A stretch of DNA of 64,000 nucleotides from Dolomedes plantarius (GCA_907164885.2 OU015499.1:151163446-151227445); one strand, 5' to 3'. Shown: positions 21,076 to 34,336, counted from the stretch's first letter. The notes: generated by a model not told the origin, from the letters alone. A program made the numbers and translations.

Positions 21076-21752
21076 TACTAATATATAAAGAGATAGCGGA
21101 TTTTGTATGTGGAGGGTAATCTCCGGAACCACTGCACCTATTTGAAAAATTCTTTCACTATTTGAAAGGTACATTATTCCAGATGGACATAGGCTATATA
21201 TTATGTATATATGATCAGTAGAAAGAATGTTAGGGGCCTAAATGTTGAGCTGGTGCTTCACCTTTACAACTTTCCTTTGTCAAACATAGTCAAGTAACCA
21301 TAGCAACACATGAAACGATATTTTCCTTTATTATCAGTAAAACATTTAACATTTGAATTTTCTTTGTCAACCATAGTCAAGTAACCATAGCAACGCATCA
21401 AACTACATTTTCATTTATTATGAGTAAAACATTTAATATTTTAAAGATTCAAGTGGAGGAGGTATTGATAAATACAAAAAAGATTTTTGAAATTGGCAAC
21501 TTTAATGGGTTTATTGAAGAAAATTACATTTGGAACTACGCTTTTTATTGGACATTTAAGGTAAAATGATTTACAATTTATTGGCTATCAACTGGAAATT
21601 TATTGGTATAATATTACAGAACTTTATTTAACTTATAAACTTTATGTTTTTGAATTTATGTACAATTTAATGCACAATTTGCGTAAATCGAACTTGAATT
21701 ATTGAACTTTAGATAATTGTTCAACCCGGACAAATTCGGGACGGGACGCTAG
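21076..21752 (+). mobile_element. Helitron family 2, adjacent tandem copy
   Basis: It follows the CTAG of the previous copy directly, starting TACTAATATATAAAGAG (the first four bases TCTA of the family are missing). It ends ACGGGACGCTAG before TT, with stem CCCGGACAAATTCGGG. An internal segment with GTCAAGTAACCATAGCAAC is duplicated (about 21290 and 21373). Confidence 0.75.
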
Positions 21753-22470
21753 TTTGTTATAAAATCATGCAAACTTACATCATAAGTGATGAAAGGTAGT
21801 CTAAAAATTGTAAGGATATCAGATATTTAAAATGTTAATCAAGCATCCATTATTTCTTGTACATCAGTTTCATTCACAGGAATAACAGAAAGGGAAAAAA
21901 AAAAAGCTTTAAATAAATAAATAAATAAATAAAATTATAACTGAATTTTATGCTGAAATTTGGTGGTGCTTCTTTAAACCAGTAAAATACAATTTACAGG
22001 AAACTTGTGAATATTATAATGTATAAAACCTTAAAATTTCGTAGGTCAAAAAGTTTTCGATTTACAACTTTTAGTTTGATTAAACTGAGTTACAAATATT
22101 TTATCAAGAAAGATTCGGATCTTAGCTTTAATATACGAAAGATATTAACAATATATTTTTTTAATTAAATGCAAATTCAATTACACTAATTTCAGTAATA
22201 AATATTTCTAATCGGTAGAGATACCACGATCCCACACAACTAGTTCAGAAACACTTACAATATCTCGAATTGCAACAATTATGATTTTTAGGAAATATGG
22301 ATAGTCATTTTCTAGGACACAAGGTTTTCACAAGTATAAACCAGTTCTATTCGATCAAATCATCTATTAATACTTGCATTGTTTGTGAACTTCCTAATGT
22401 TCAAATATACTTACCCAGTTGCTCTAAACAAAATAGCTCCAGGCGCATGGTCCAAGAATTTTATAATGTA
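21753..22470. other. AT-rich, no gene recognised
   Basis: It contains a short (AATA)n run near 21917-21935. The open frame 22297-22596 runs into the Helitron end and has no domain. Confidence 0.4.
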
Positions 22471-23348
<878 letters not shown>

Positions 23349-23356
23349 CTAATATA

Positions 23357-23640
23357 CAGGGTGGTTATAATTAAAGTTCCACTTTGAAATGGTCATAAAA
23401 GGAAAACTAAAGCACCAAATGTTATCAAACTTGGTATTAGTTTAAAGGAGGTCATGGGAATTTCTTTTCCGCCAAAAAAAAAGTTCAAAAACTCGCCACT
23501 AGGGGAAAATGGCGCTGTATGCATTATTGTTAAACGAAATAAGGGTCGGAATCTAACTTAACCTTTTGTTACACGGGTTTAACATTTTGTATACCCTTAA
23601 AAAACATTGGCCTAAACAAAATTACCATTTAAAGTATGCG
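23357..23640 (+). mobile_element. Terminal part of a mariner-like element
   Basis: After TA, the sequence CAGGGTGGTTATAATTAAAG looks like a mariner-type terminal repeat. The other end and a transposase were not found, so this is a truncated end. The right border is approximate. Confidence 0.4.
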
Positions 23641-23644
23641 CCAT

Positions 23645-24090
23645 ACCATTTAAAGTATTTAAGACAGGCAACACGACACGTAGATTACTCGGTTTTGTGA
23701 CCCCAACCGAATCACAACAGGGCAGACAGTTCGAGAGTTCTCTATTTCATTCGCTCTGCAGTCTATTAGGAATTAAACGCATTCGGTCTTCACCTTACCA
23801 TCCACGGGCCAATGGGCTAATTGAAGGATTTCACAGGCCCTTAAAAGCAGCCATTAAAGCGTATAACACGGGCCGCTGGTCTGACATCTTACCGACCGTA
23901 CTCCTCAGTCTTCGCTCTTGCTTCAAAGAGAACATTCAAGCCACAACAGCTGAGCGGGACGTATACGGGACTTCCCTCCGTCTTCCTGGAGAACTGTTTG
24001 AACCTGTGACTAGCAATGTTCCCATGCAAGACCTACTACATTAACTCCAACAGCCTTTTGCGACTCTCAGACCACGTCCGTCAGTGTTTT
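23645..24090 (+). pseudogene. Ty3/gypsy integrase fragment
   Basis: The open part 23697-24044 matches the second half of a Ty3/gypsy integrase core: GRQFESSLFHSLCSLLGIKR, then the SPYHPRANGLIE block that contains the catalytic Glu. Upstream and downstream the match continues in other frames, so shifts lie near 23715 and 24045. No LTR, reverse transcriptase or gag is next to it. It is an isolated scrap of an old retroelement and is non-functional. Confidence 0.8.
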
Positions 24091-24109
24091 ATCACTTTTG
24101 ATTTTTGGA

Positions 24110-24270
24110 TATATTGTAAAACTTTTAGTTTAGAGCACAGGAAAGTGTCACAGTAGTATATAGTATAAAGGACATTAAAATATACTGAGTCGAGTGGAGT
24201 GTAGGGTCTCTGACGTAAGCACTCAATTGTACTAAAAATTGATCAAAAAATTCCCTCTATTTTAAAATGT
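24110..24270 (+). repeat. Repeat B, copy 1
   Basis: It matches 45890-46060 closely, including AGTATAAAGGA, GTGTAG and CACTCAATTGTACTAAAAAT. It may mark the left border of the segmental duplication or be a dispersed repeat. Confidence 0.65.
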
Positions 24271-24579
24271 TATGAAATGTTTACCAAAATCATATTTGTT
24301 TTCATGATTATATATCCTATTTGAACTAAAAATATATGTATTTAATCAGTACTGTATATTTTTGAAAAAAAAAAGTGCTCTGAACTTAGATACTTTAATA
24401 AAGGACAATGTTTTTTGTAAGACTTTGTCACATGTTCATTCATTGGCCACCAAACTTTAACATTTTGCATTTTCCGTTGAAACCTGTATGCATATCAATT
24501 TGTGTCCAATTCACACTACCCCTTCTTGGTACATCCTTTTTTTTTTGTCTAAGAGTGTAATTTGGCTTTATACACACAA

Positions 24580-26472
24580 AAAAAGAGTTATTAGACTCAT
24601 TTCTTCCTGTAAGAATAATTTTTTTTTTAATATAGTCTAAATTTTTTTTTTAAATTCATTTTACTAACTAGAATAAAGGTGACAAAAGATAATCATAAAG
24701 TGACTCTAATTATGCTTTAATTATCTAATTTCAATTTCATTATCATTAACAAGTTTGAAGAGTAATAAGTCCCCAACTCACATTCATGGCCCCCAGTGTA
24801 ACACTGTTATGGGAATGTATATTTATAGTGCTTTTATTTATTCAGTACCCTTTCTACTTACTCAGCTTGCTAGGTGGGTGTATGCAAATCAGAACTGGAA
24901 AACTTGTGACAGTTCACTAATCTCTTAATTTTGAAGATGCTCATAAATCACTGGCATTTCCCTTTAGTTTGTTACCCCCCCCCCCAAAAAAAAAAAAATA
25001 AATAAATAAATAAATAAATAAATTGCATATGTGTGTGTGTATGGGAACAATAGAAAAGATCCAAATGACTCAGAAATCTTGATAAAAAAAACATGAACAC
25101 TGAAAGAACACATAAAGCATCTTGAAGCCACAAGCTGACCCATGAATGTCAGGGGCATAACAATTCGAAATATTCCAACTCTACTCACAGACTTTGTTGG
25201 GAGCTCTTTGGCACCAAATCTTCAGTGAATGTAATAGAAATTAAGAATAAGAATATGATAGGAAAAGAAAATTTAACCCATGGAAATGCATAAAGCATTT
25301 GTAACAATAAACTTAAAGCTTAAGTAAGTTAAAAGCTTAAGTAACCTTGAACATCGCCCCTCCCCCCTTAAAAAAGGGAAAAAATTTCAAAACTTTATGA
25401 AAAATGGTGAAGCACTTGAGGAATAACATGACCAGAAAAAACTTGGGACTATATAAACCTGTTTGCAAAGTTTTGTAGAAATGCTAAAATGTAGAAATAC
25501 CATTTTTTAGAAAACTTGAACTTTAATTACAGATTCTACTTAAATTTGAACACAACTAGCCCCCAATTTTTATTTTATCAGTTGTTGATAAAATTACCAG
25601 TTATTTTTAATACAAAAATAGCAAGAAATACTAATTTTTTTCATCAAAATTCAACTTGAATTACATTGAACCCTGATAATTTATTACAACATATTATTTT
25701 ACTTTTTGTCGTACATTAACACATTTTTTTTTTTTAAATTTGTACTATGATTCTTTTTCCCTAATAATTATGTGTTACAGTAAAAATATTTACACAGCAT
25801 TGTTATGATTAACCCTCTTTTAATAATTATGTTATACATCAGTGCTCCCAGTTCTAATAACAAGTTAGTGAACTAGACAAACTGGGATATTCCATGGCCT
25901 CTCATTGAACAAAATTTCATTTTTTCATGTCTCCTTTCATCATCTACTATGATCCCTTTCTCAACTTTCTAAATTCGATCAGGTGATCTGTTTTAGAGAA
26001 TGTACAAGTACAAGAGTATTTTATAATGTTTTTATAATGATGATTCCTACAAGAAGAATATAGGTTTTGAATGACCAGCTTAATGTTAACTATTCCAGAT
26101 CCAAAGCACTTTAATGTTAATTACATTTGTCCTAAATTTTTGTTATAATAGAAGTAGATTTCCAAATATTTATCTCTTAATACTTTCTCTTCTGTTTATT
26201 GTTAATTTCCTTCACTTATTAAAATCTGTTGAAGTAAATAATCATGACTTGTAATTAAATTTTTAAGTACAAAAGTTTTCTATTAAGTAATAAACAATCC
26301 TGAATTTCATTCCCTTTCTGACTGCACTATTTTAATTTAGGTCCCTACCTTTTCCATATATTTTTTATTTTGCTGTAGATAGACAACTTTCTGATTGGTT
26401 ATGGCAGACAGTAGTTAGTCTCCAAAACTAGTGCCTGCAGGTTCATATCCTGCAACAGGCATGAGTGTTTGT
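24580..26472 (+). repeat. Segmental duplication, copy A (left block)
   Basis: Collinear with 49200-54283 in blocks. Examples are TTTGGCTTTATACACA, CTTGCTAGGTGGGTGTATGC, and CAAAACTAGTGCCTGCAGGT at the right end. Copy B is longer because of inserted Helitrons, MITEs and a Tigger-type element. There is no gene in this block; poly-C and (AAAT)n tracts occur near 24978-25021. Confidence 0.85.
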
Positions 26473-28325
26473 AGCTGCTTGGCTTTAAGCTGTATATTCA
26501 ATGGCAGATTTGGAAGTTTCGTGGTCCCTGGCCCAATATCTTTTGGGGTCCTCTCCTTTGATTCATTTGAAGGGAAAAGAGACGTACAAACTTGTACCAT
26601 CTATGTGATATCCCATTAAGGGGATGCCTCACTTGAAAAAAAAATTTTTGCATGGAAAACATACTCCCGTGTTACCAGGAGAGGGGAGGTTACCCTGCAC
26701 GAATATTCCTCCAATCAGAAGACCTTAAGAGCCACCCCTGACCATGGGTCGAGCGTGATGGATATTCTGTATCATGTCAACACATGTTGGAGTGGGAAAG
26801 AACTATTGTGAAGAACTTAACAGTAGAGGTTAGTTGGAACGCTACGGGGGAGGGGGGGTAGAGATAATTGTAATGAGATACGTGGACTGAAGAAGTACGA
26901 GTTTTTGCAAAGCTAGAATACCACTCTTATAATCAAGTTTTGAAACATGGCTAAGTAAGGCAGCCTCATCTCCAAATAGGTAGTGAAATTTCTATGATGG
27001 TTCGCACATAATTTTTTTTCTTCTAAACCTTTTCTCCAATATTAAAAGATTAAAAAATTGCCATTTTACATAACATAAATTTATACTTTTATCGGAAAAT
27101 TTCTCAATAATGACGAAAATATAATACTACTAAGATTATTTTTAAATATTTCGATTATACATATAAACAAAATATATTTTAAAGTAAAATTACATCTAAA
27201 AACCTAAGGGGAGTTTTTAGAAGAAGAGTTCTTCAGATTTTCAAATTAGATTTCAACTAAACAAACACACATACACCAGTGGCGCAGCAAGAGGGTATTT
27301 TAGGGTTCAATCCCAATTTGGGTAGATCTGTCAAAAAGGTTTTCAAAAGACAAAACAAATGCATTTTCTATGGTTAAAAAAAATCAGGATTTTGTTATAT
27401 ATCCAAATAAAATGACTTTTATAACTCACAACAAAAACAAAACACAGTGCTCATTCGCTACAACTAGGGTTGCCAAAATATCCCTTTTAAAGAGAACATG
27501 ACCTCTTTTATTGGTCCCGATCTTTTTTTCCCTCATGTCTTATCTTTTTATCAACAAAACCAACATGATTCTGTTAGTGTGTCTTAGATAGACACATGCC
27601 TCAGTACAAGACAACAAAATCTTCTAAAAATTATAGTAAAAATGACCTCGAAAGCAAAAGTATTTATTATGGTTCAGACTGACTATTATGAGTCTGTACA
27701 TGTTTCAACTCAATTCTAAAAGGTTAGTACACTGGGCATTACAAGCTTCATTTAATCGATTAACTTGCAATAATTTCAAACAAAACAGATCTATGTTCAA
27801 ATCAGATGGAGAATTAAAAACATTTTCTTTTCACAATTTCTTTTTTTTTTCTCACTACATTGGGTAACATGAGAGATTCATAGAAGAGACTCGGGTTAAA
27901 CATTTAGACATTTAAGTTAGTAAAAAATGAAGATGTACATAAACACAAATTAAAATTGAAAAATTTTATTGAAAATCTAAAAGAATAAACGTCCCTGTAT
28001 CTTTTTTTATTTATGGAACGTTAAGTAGACTTAAAACCAAAGCGATAAATACCTACTGTTAACAGAATTGAAGAGATTACAAAACTTTTTTTTTCTTTAG
28101 TAAATATTCTAAACAGCATAAAGACACTTACATAAGAAAAAACTATGCTCACAGAAATACAAATGCAAAGTGAAAGATGTTTAAAAAATACAATAATGAT
28201 AATGATAATAATAATAATATTATTAATATTAATAATAATAGTGATAATAATAATAATGATGATGATAATAATAATAACTTACAATTACATTACATGAATC
28301 TATGAATAATTATTAAAATGTTGAA
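26473..28325. other. Segment present only in copy A
   Basis: Together with the Mutator/YqaJ pseudogene it has no counterpart at the matching place in copy B, where similarity jumps from about 26472 to about 30233. No genes were recognised. A hAT-like terminus CAGTGGCGCAGCAAGAGG may start near 27277 but no partner end was found. Confidence 0.5.
28195..28282. repeat. Trinucleotide microsatellite (AAT/GAT)n
   Basis: A run of AATAATGATAAT-type triplets. Confidence 0.9.
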
Positions 28326-30090
28326 TTAATTTCCAGCTGCTTTTATTGCTCTCATTTTCATAGCTTCAATTATATATTGCGGGTTTCTTATGGGTAGTGA
28401 TCGAGGGAAACATGGGTCCAATAGTTCCAGCAGCACACAGTCAAAATAAAATTGTCTCAATTTGTCCTTCATATTGTTTTCCCAAAAAGAATCATCTCTT
28501 GCGATTTTTTCAATTTTTTAGCCCTTAGGTGTCCAAAGCACAAAAATACAAAATTCTCTTTGTGTAATGTGCAATTGTCCTTGAACTTGGAAATAATATA
28601 CATTTTTTTAATTTAAATCCACAGTTTTTTTATTAATTGACCAAAAAGTCACTTTTCGTGAACAGATGGCTTCATCAGGAGTAAGTTCTACGCAAGAAGA
28701 TGGACATTTTATTTCAACGATACCAGTTTCTTCGATCAAACCATCTGGTGAAGCAGCTAAAAATGGATCTTGTTCATCTAAAATAAGCCCACATGGCCTA
28801 ACATTAATTTTTAAAGATTTCAGGTGATCAATTGCATCTTTCTCATGCATACGACCATACCTGCATGCACTTGAATCAAAGTTGCTATATAGTATTTCTT
28901 TTACTAAGCTGTCACATTTTGTATGCGGCAACTTATTGCATACGTAGCCAAAATTAGAAGCAGTTAGTCTTTTGCGGCACTCCTCCATCCAGACAGGACA
29001 TAAACTTTGAAGAGTCGTTTCCTGCATGATTTTTAAACGTTCAGTCTGGATAGGAAAATCTCCTTTTTGGCTACATAGGTTTTGGGATCAAGGTCTGGCT
29101 TTTGTGCATATTTCCCATAAGAATTATCGAAATTATCTGCGAATAGCCGTCATCAGCGATAATTTTTCCTCATAGCTGTATTGCACATTCTAAGGAAATT
29201 TTTTCATTTTTCTGAAAGCTTGCTGTATATCCCAGGGCTGCTCAGAAACATTTTCTTATGAAGACTATAAAATGGCATCCTGCTGTTATGTGCAACTACG
29301 GCTGCACTACACCTTGTTTGATATGATCTTCTTAAGCAAAAATTAATTTGTTTTCCTCCAATGAATTTCGCTATAATACTGTTGAATTCTTCAACGTTAT
29401 TATTTGCTTCAAAAAGCAAGCTTTTTGAGTGATCAATAAGATTATTGACGAAATTGATGATTTTAAATAATAATGCAAACTCTTTTAAGAGGAGCACGTA
29501 ATTTTATTAAAACTTTCATTTATTACAAAATTATGGGGCACATTTATCATGTTGCCCATACACATGGAAGGGAATATTTAAAAGATCATTTCTGAGACCA
29601 ATCACATTTTCTTGCAAGGATTTTTCAGATTCATTTTTTCTGAATCGTACAGCCATAGTAATAGCAGTGCAGATGCACAAAATTCGGCTCCCAATGATCT
29701 TCCGGAGAGCCACATGCCCGTATTTGCTGTTTGTAGCCAAGTCTTTCAGTTAAATGCATGTTTTAAGCAATAAATGATTTCTACACTCAATTTGTTTTCA
29801 ACAGTGATGTTGTTGTACGGCCTAGAATCCCGTATTTTTTTATAAACATTACTGTCTCCATTACCGATAAATTGAGTGTATTTTATGCCGTACATTTCGA
29901 CGCTTTGGCAAAAACCATCGACTAAAATGTCTGTTTCCATTCCAGTAGAGCTACCAGACCAGTTTATAAAGCACTGGTGCGATTCGGCAGGGCGATTTTT
30001 ATTAGCTGCTTGTGCACATATGCAGCAGTATTTGTTCCGCACTCCCATAAACAGAACTTTTCTCATGTGAAAACCATACATTGGTATTCA
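28326..30090 (-). pseudogene. Mutator-like transposase / YqaJ nuclease protein, pseudogene
   Basis: In minus-strand order, 30081-29746 resembles the 'Mutator-like transposase' domain of arthropod proteins: YCCICAQAANKN, FINWSGSSTGMETDILVDGF and QFIGNGDSNVYKKI. 29740-29531 and 29497-29204 continue it (LEANNNVEEFN-like FEANNNVEEFNSII). 29027-28326 is a YqaJ-type (lambda-exonuclease fold) nuclease, with CRYGRMHEKDAI, FLAASPDGL and EIKCPSSC, carrying the Asp and Glu-x-Lys of the PD-(D/E)XK site, then YYFQVQGQLHITQREF. Breaks: in-frame stops at 28608-28610 and near 28518, and frame changes between the listed segments. Whether it was a transposon gene or a domesticated host gene is unclear. The N-terminal part is missing; a Tc1 relic abuts at about 30095. 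Confidence 0.75.
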
Positions 30091-30094
30091 AAAT

Positions 30095-30752
30095 TAAGAT
30101 AATTTGCCCATTTTGTCCAATTTCTAAAAAACTAATATACAGATTTGAATGAAATTTGGTATGGATACAAAGTTATAAAAGAGAAAAAAAAATTGTACCA
30201 TACACCAGTCATGGCATACACTAATGATCATCAGTTAAGCTCATCATTATAGGAATGTCCAAAGCCCACATTCCAAAATCAAACATAAAATGACTCTAAT
30301 ATGGAATATGGCCCCTCTCACAGTACAATGCCCTACTGGAAATGAGGCAGTTTGATGAGCACCTGTGGCAGTAAGTCCCATTCCTGCAACAATGCAGTTT
30401 TCATATCCTGAATGGTTCTCAGGAGATGGCAAGCTGCAACTGCCCTCCCAAGACAGTCTCAGAGATGTTAAATAGGGTTTAGGTCTGGTTAGGTTGGGGT
30501 TTAGGCTGGCCAATCCATTTGGCGAATATCCTCACTTTCAAGATAATCATCAACTAGGTGAGCTTTATGTGGACGAGCACTGTCATCCACAAAAATGAAC
30601 TAACGACTATCTGTGCCCCTGAACATAGACCTATAAGATGTCATCCCTATACCTCTCACCAGTTAGGGACAAACACATGAAGAGGTGTGTGGCTTCCCAA
30701 CACAATGCCTGCCCAGACCATGAACATGCGCTGCCAAAGCAGTCCCTTTCGT
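30095..30752 (-). mobile_element. Tc1 transposon relic in copy A
   Basis: The minus strand retains the 3' part of a Tc1 transposase gene and its flank (similar to 56570-57423, with the same end at GCTGCCAAAGCAGTCCC). Blocks equivalent to the SPDLNP region of the 2882-4770 element are present near 30480-30530, with stops and shifts. Directly beyond 30752 decayed zinc fingers begin. Confidence 0.7.
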
Positions 30753-30769
30753 GTCAAGTGAATGTGAAA

Positions 30770-30941
30770 AGAGTCTCCTGTATGGAAACGGAGGTGCATT
30801 TTAAAATTCCTCAGCTCAGAAAATCTTTTCTCGCTTACAGTTCAGATGAAAGGTTTCTCTACTGTATAGGTACGGAGATATCTATTGAAATTATCCAGGT
30901 TTGAAAACTCTTTTATCACATACAGTGCCGGCGAAAGGTTT
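30770..30941 (-). pseudogene. Decayed zinc fingers behind the C2H2 gene
   Basis: Past the stop codon the minus strand still shows two or more finger-like units (HTVCDK- and TGEK-linker traces near 30780, 30850 and 30925) but in shifted frames. The ancestral array was longer. Confidence 0.6.
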
Positions 30942-32906
30942 CTATCTCGTATGGGTAAGGAGATGTCTTTTTAAAACACCCAATTGAGAAAAACTTTTCT
31001 GGCATACATTGCAAGCAAACGGTCTCTCTCCTGTATGAATACGCATATGCCTTTTTAAACCACACATCTGCGAAAATCTTTTCTCACATGCAGTGCAGGC
31101 ATAAGGTTTCTCTCCTGCATGCATACGGAGATGAATTTTTAAATAACCCTTTGTAGAAAATTTTTTCTCGCATTCAGTGCAGGGGAAAGGTTTTTCATCT
31201 GTATGGGTACGTAGATGCCCTTTCAATTCACACAGCTGAGAAAATCTTTTCTCACATACAGTGCAGGCAAAAGGTTTCTCTCCTGTATGGGTAGGAAGAT
31301 GTCTTTTTAATTCACCCATCTGAGAAAATCTTTTCTCACACATATTGCAGGCAAAAGGTTTCTCTCCTGTATGGGTACGGAGATGGGATTTTAAAGTACT
31401 TGGCTCAGAAAATCTTTTGTCACATACAGTGCAGGTAAAAGGTTTCTCTCCTGTATGCGTACGGAGATGTCTTTTTAAATGATCCTTCGTAGAAAATTTT
31501 TTCTCGCATTCAGTGCAGGCAAAAGGTTTCTCTCCTGTATGAATACGACGATGTCTTTTTAAAGGACCTAACTCAGAAAATCCTTTCCCACACACAGTAC
31601 AGACAAAGTTTCTCTCTCCTGTATGAATACGGAGGTGTCTTATTAAATTACTCTGAGCAAAAAATCTTTTCTCACACACAGTGCAGGTGAAAGGTTTCTG
31701 TTCTGAATGGTAACAGAGATGTTTTTCTAAAGTGCTCTGTAGAGAAAAATTTTTCCCACATACAGTGCAGGTGAAAGTTTTCTCTCCTGTATGGGTACGG
31801 AGATGTCTTTTCAAAACCTCCAGCTGAGAAAATCTTTTCTGGCATACATTGCAAGCAAACGGTCTCTCTCCTGTATGCATACGCATATGCCTTTTTAAAC
31901 CACACATCTGCGAAAATCTTTTCTCACATGCAGTGCAGGCATAAGGTTTCTCTCCTGCATGCATACGGAGATGAATTTTTAAATAACCCTTTGTAGAAAA
32001 ATTTTTCTCGCATTCAGTGCAGGGGAAAGGTTTTTCATCTGTATGGGTACGTAGATGCCCTTTCAATTCACACAGCTGAGAAAATCTTTTCTCACATACA
32101 GTGCAGGCAAAAGGTTTCTCTCCTGTATGGGTAGGAAGATGTCTTTTTAATTCACCCATCTGAGAAAATCTTTTCTCACACATATTGCAGGCAAAAGGTT
32201 TCTCTCCTGTATGGGTACGGAGATGGGATTTTAAAGTACTTGGCTCAGAAAATCTTTTGTCACATACAGTGCAGGTAAAAGGTTTCTCTCTTGTATGTGT
32301 ACGGAGATGTCTTTTTAAATGATCCTTCGTAGAAAATTTTTTCTCGCATTCAGTGCAGGCAAAAGGTTTTTCTCCTGTATGAATACGACGATGTCTTTTT
32401 AAAGGACCTAACTCAGAAAATCCTTTCCCACACACAGTACAGACAAAGTTTCTCTCTCCTGTATGAATACGGAGGTGTCTTATTAAATTACTCTGAGCAA
32501 AAAATCTTTTCTCACACACAGTGCAGGTGAAAGGTTTCTGTTCTGAATGGTAACAGAGATGTTTTTCTAAAGTGCTCTGTAGAGAAAAATTTTTCCCACA
32601 TACAGTGCAGGTGAAAGTTTTCTCTCCTGTATGGTTACAGAGATTACTATCAGCAGTGTGGTGTAAAAGATGTGCATTTAAGACAGCCAAATGTGAAAAT
32701 GTACCTTTGTATAAATTCTTTGTGAAAATTTGCTCATCAAAGCGAGAAAGAAGCTGTTCATTGGAACTTTTTACATTTAGACTAATTCTGCCCATACCGC
32801 ATGGAGTGCATTCATATTCAGCTTCAGTAAGATTCTGCTTGCAGGAATGGCTTCCATTTGAAGGTCCTTTTACACTGGAAATATATGATATTTGCTCCAC
32901 TGCCAT
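30942..32906 (-). CDS. C2H2 zinc-finger protein with 20 fingers
   Basis: Predicted nuclear DNA-binding protein. From the ATG at 32906 (MAVEQ) the protein has about 653 residues; the frame is open from 32933, but MAVE is the start shared with the paralogue at 61091. A splice acceptor (CTTTCACTACAG) ends at 33007, so an upstream 5' exon is likely. The first ~95 residues lack intact fingers, apart from a trace around HLLHHTADSN. Then come 20 tandem C-x2-C-x12-H-x3-H fingers with TGEKP-type linkers. Fingers 1-10 and 11-20 are almost the same, from an 840 bp in-frame tandem duplication (about 30960-31800 and 31800-32640). No KRAB, BTB or ZAD domain is visible. The frame is intact. The reading ends HTR-stop, with decayed fingers beyond. 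Confidence 0.88.
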   Translation of the reverse strand: MAVEQISYISSVKGPSNGSHSCKQNLTEAEYECTPCGMGRISLNVKSSNEQLLSRFDEQIFTKNLYKGTFSHLAVLNAHLLHHTADSNLCNHTGEKTFTCTVCGKNFSLQSTLEKHLCYHSEQKPFTCTVCEKRFFAQSNLIRHLRIHTGERNFVCTVCGKGFSELGPLKRHRRIHTGEKPFACTECEKKFSTKDHLKRHLRTHTREKPFTCTVCDKRFSEPSTLKSHLRTHTGEKPFACNMCEKRFSQMGELKRHLPTHTGEKPFACTVCEKRFSQLCELKGHLRTHTDEKPFPCTECEKNFSTKGYLKIHLRMHAGEKPYACTACEKRFSQMCGLKRHMRMHTGERPFACNVCQKRFSQLEVLKRHLRTHTGEKTFTCTVCGKNFSLQSTLEKHLCYHSEQKPFTCTVCEKRFFAQSNLIRHLRIHTGERNFVCTVCGKGFSELGPLKRHRRIHTGEKPFACTECEKKFSTKDHLKRHLRTHTGEKPFTCTVCDKRFSEPSTLKSHLRTHTGEKPFACNMCEKRFSQMGELKRHLPTHTGEKPFACTVCEKRFSQLCELKGHLRTHTDEKPFPCTECEKKFSTKGYLKIHLRMHAGEKPYACTACEKRFSQMCGLKRHMRIHTGERPFACNVCQKSFSQLGVLKRHLLTHTR

Positions 32907-33006
32907 GCTAATGTTACACAATGACCAAAGCACTCTAACTGCCAGTAATATGTTTAACTTCTTAATTTGTGGAGTCCTTAAACATTTTAGCTTTGCATCA
33001 AATGAT

Positions 33007-33008
33007 CT
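33007..33008 (-). other. 3' splice site of the 20-finger gene
   Basis: The minus strand reads a pyrimidine-rich tract, then CACTACAG before ATCATTTGATGC. The same arrangement (CTCTACAG before ATCATT) stands in front of the paralogous gene at 61198-61199. Confidence 0.7.
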
Positions 33009-34336
33009 GTAGTGAAAGAAAAAAGAAATTTAGTGAGATGTATTAACAGTATATCATCATATTATGAATCACACTCCAAAGTCTACATTTAAAATGCTAA
33101 CACTGTTTTCCAAAACCTTGGTTACGCTTTGCATTTGTCACTTTAAATTAACAGCAAAAATATAAGTTTGTTAGTGCTAGAAAATGGGATATATATAAAC
33201 TAAAATGTTACAAATTACGTTTTGGATAAATTAAATTATTGAGCCTATAAATTTATTGCAATTAGGACATGAGATTCCTTAGCTGCCCTTATTCTTTTGT
33301 CATATTAGATTGTAAGGATGAACAGACATTTCATTTTTTTTTTGCAAAGATAGCCACTGGTATTGATTTCAACCCAATCAATAATGCATACAGAATATTT
33401 ACATTTTTTTTCCCTTATATTCATTTTAGTTGTCTAAAATTCAAAATTATTTCCTTATTGATTATTAAGCTTTGTACTTCAAGAAATTTGAAATATCGAA
33501 ATCTGAGAAAAAAGCTCAATTCCCATTAGATTAAAAAGTTCATAAATTTAATAAAATTTATAAAACTATTAAAAAAAAATAAGAAAGGATATATGGCTTA
33601 TAGGTGTGTTTAGGCATATTTTTTTTGGATAGTATTTTGGTGGCTACAGATATTTTTCACCTAAACTGCAAGCAGGGGGTAATTTGGAGCGACATTGCAT
33701 GACTTTTATGTGGATACCTACATTGCATCTTCTCCCGACTGCTCCCTCTGTTCTCCTGGGGAAATCATGGATTTCAAACACATTTTATCAGGTTCTTTTC
33801 AGTCACAAATTTTTTTAATAAAGCTTACTACTACTGGGCTGTCCCTTAGGAATTATGGTCATTGGACTTTCCCCCAAAATAGGGGAAATAAGAAAAAAAA
33901 GCTATTTTTCACCACACTTTGTCAATACTTTAATCTAAATTTTGTAAATAAAATACATTATGATATCAAAATAATTGTGATAGTGATATAAATTATTCCC
34001 AATTCCTTTATTCTACTATATAATAGTGCTTTTATGTGATTTTCCAAATAATCTGATTCAAACATTTCACAATAATTTTCTTTGGACCTCTCTTAGTCCA
34101 TGATATATGTCAGAAATACACAGATGATGAGATATATTTGACACCAACACATTTTAAATGTTGTATTATAAGGTTATAAACACATAATAAAAATTTCAGA
34201 CAAAACAAATCTACACAGCTATCATGCAATGCTTCTTAAAAATTACTTGTAAAAAATATTTAAAGTTTCATATTTAGAAATATTTATTCAGAATTACTCA
34301 GAGGTTTACCCCTCTTATCTCTTATGCAGTTAATTT
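33009..34336 (-). other. Probable intron/upstream DNA shared with copy B
   Basis: Non-coding, AT-rich. It matches 61200-62010 in long blocks (for example TATTATGAATCACACTCCAA and ACACAGATGATGAG), so the duplication includes the gene's 5' flank. The 33530-33990 part has no match in copy B. Confidence 0.65.

Noticed and set aside
27277..27300. Possible hAT left end CAGTGGCGCAGCAAGAGG
   Set aside because: No matching right end or 8 bp duplication could be found nearby, so not listed as an element.
32572..33012. 146-residue plus-strand frame across the 5' part of the C2H2 gene
   Set aside because: Antisense of zinc-finger coding and of the splice acceptor region; no domain.
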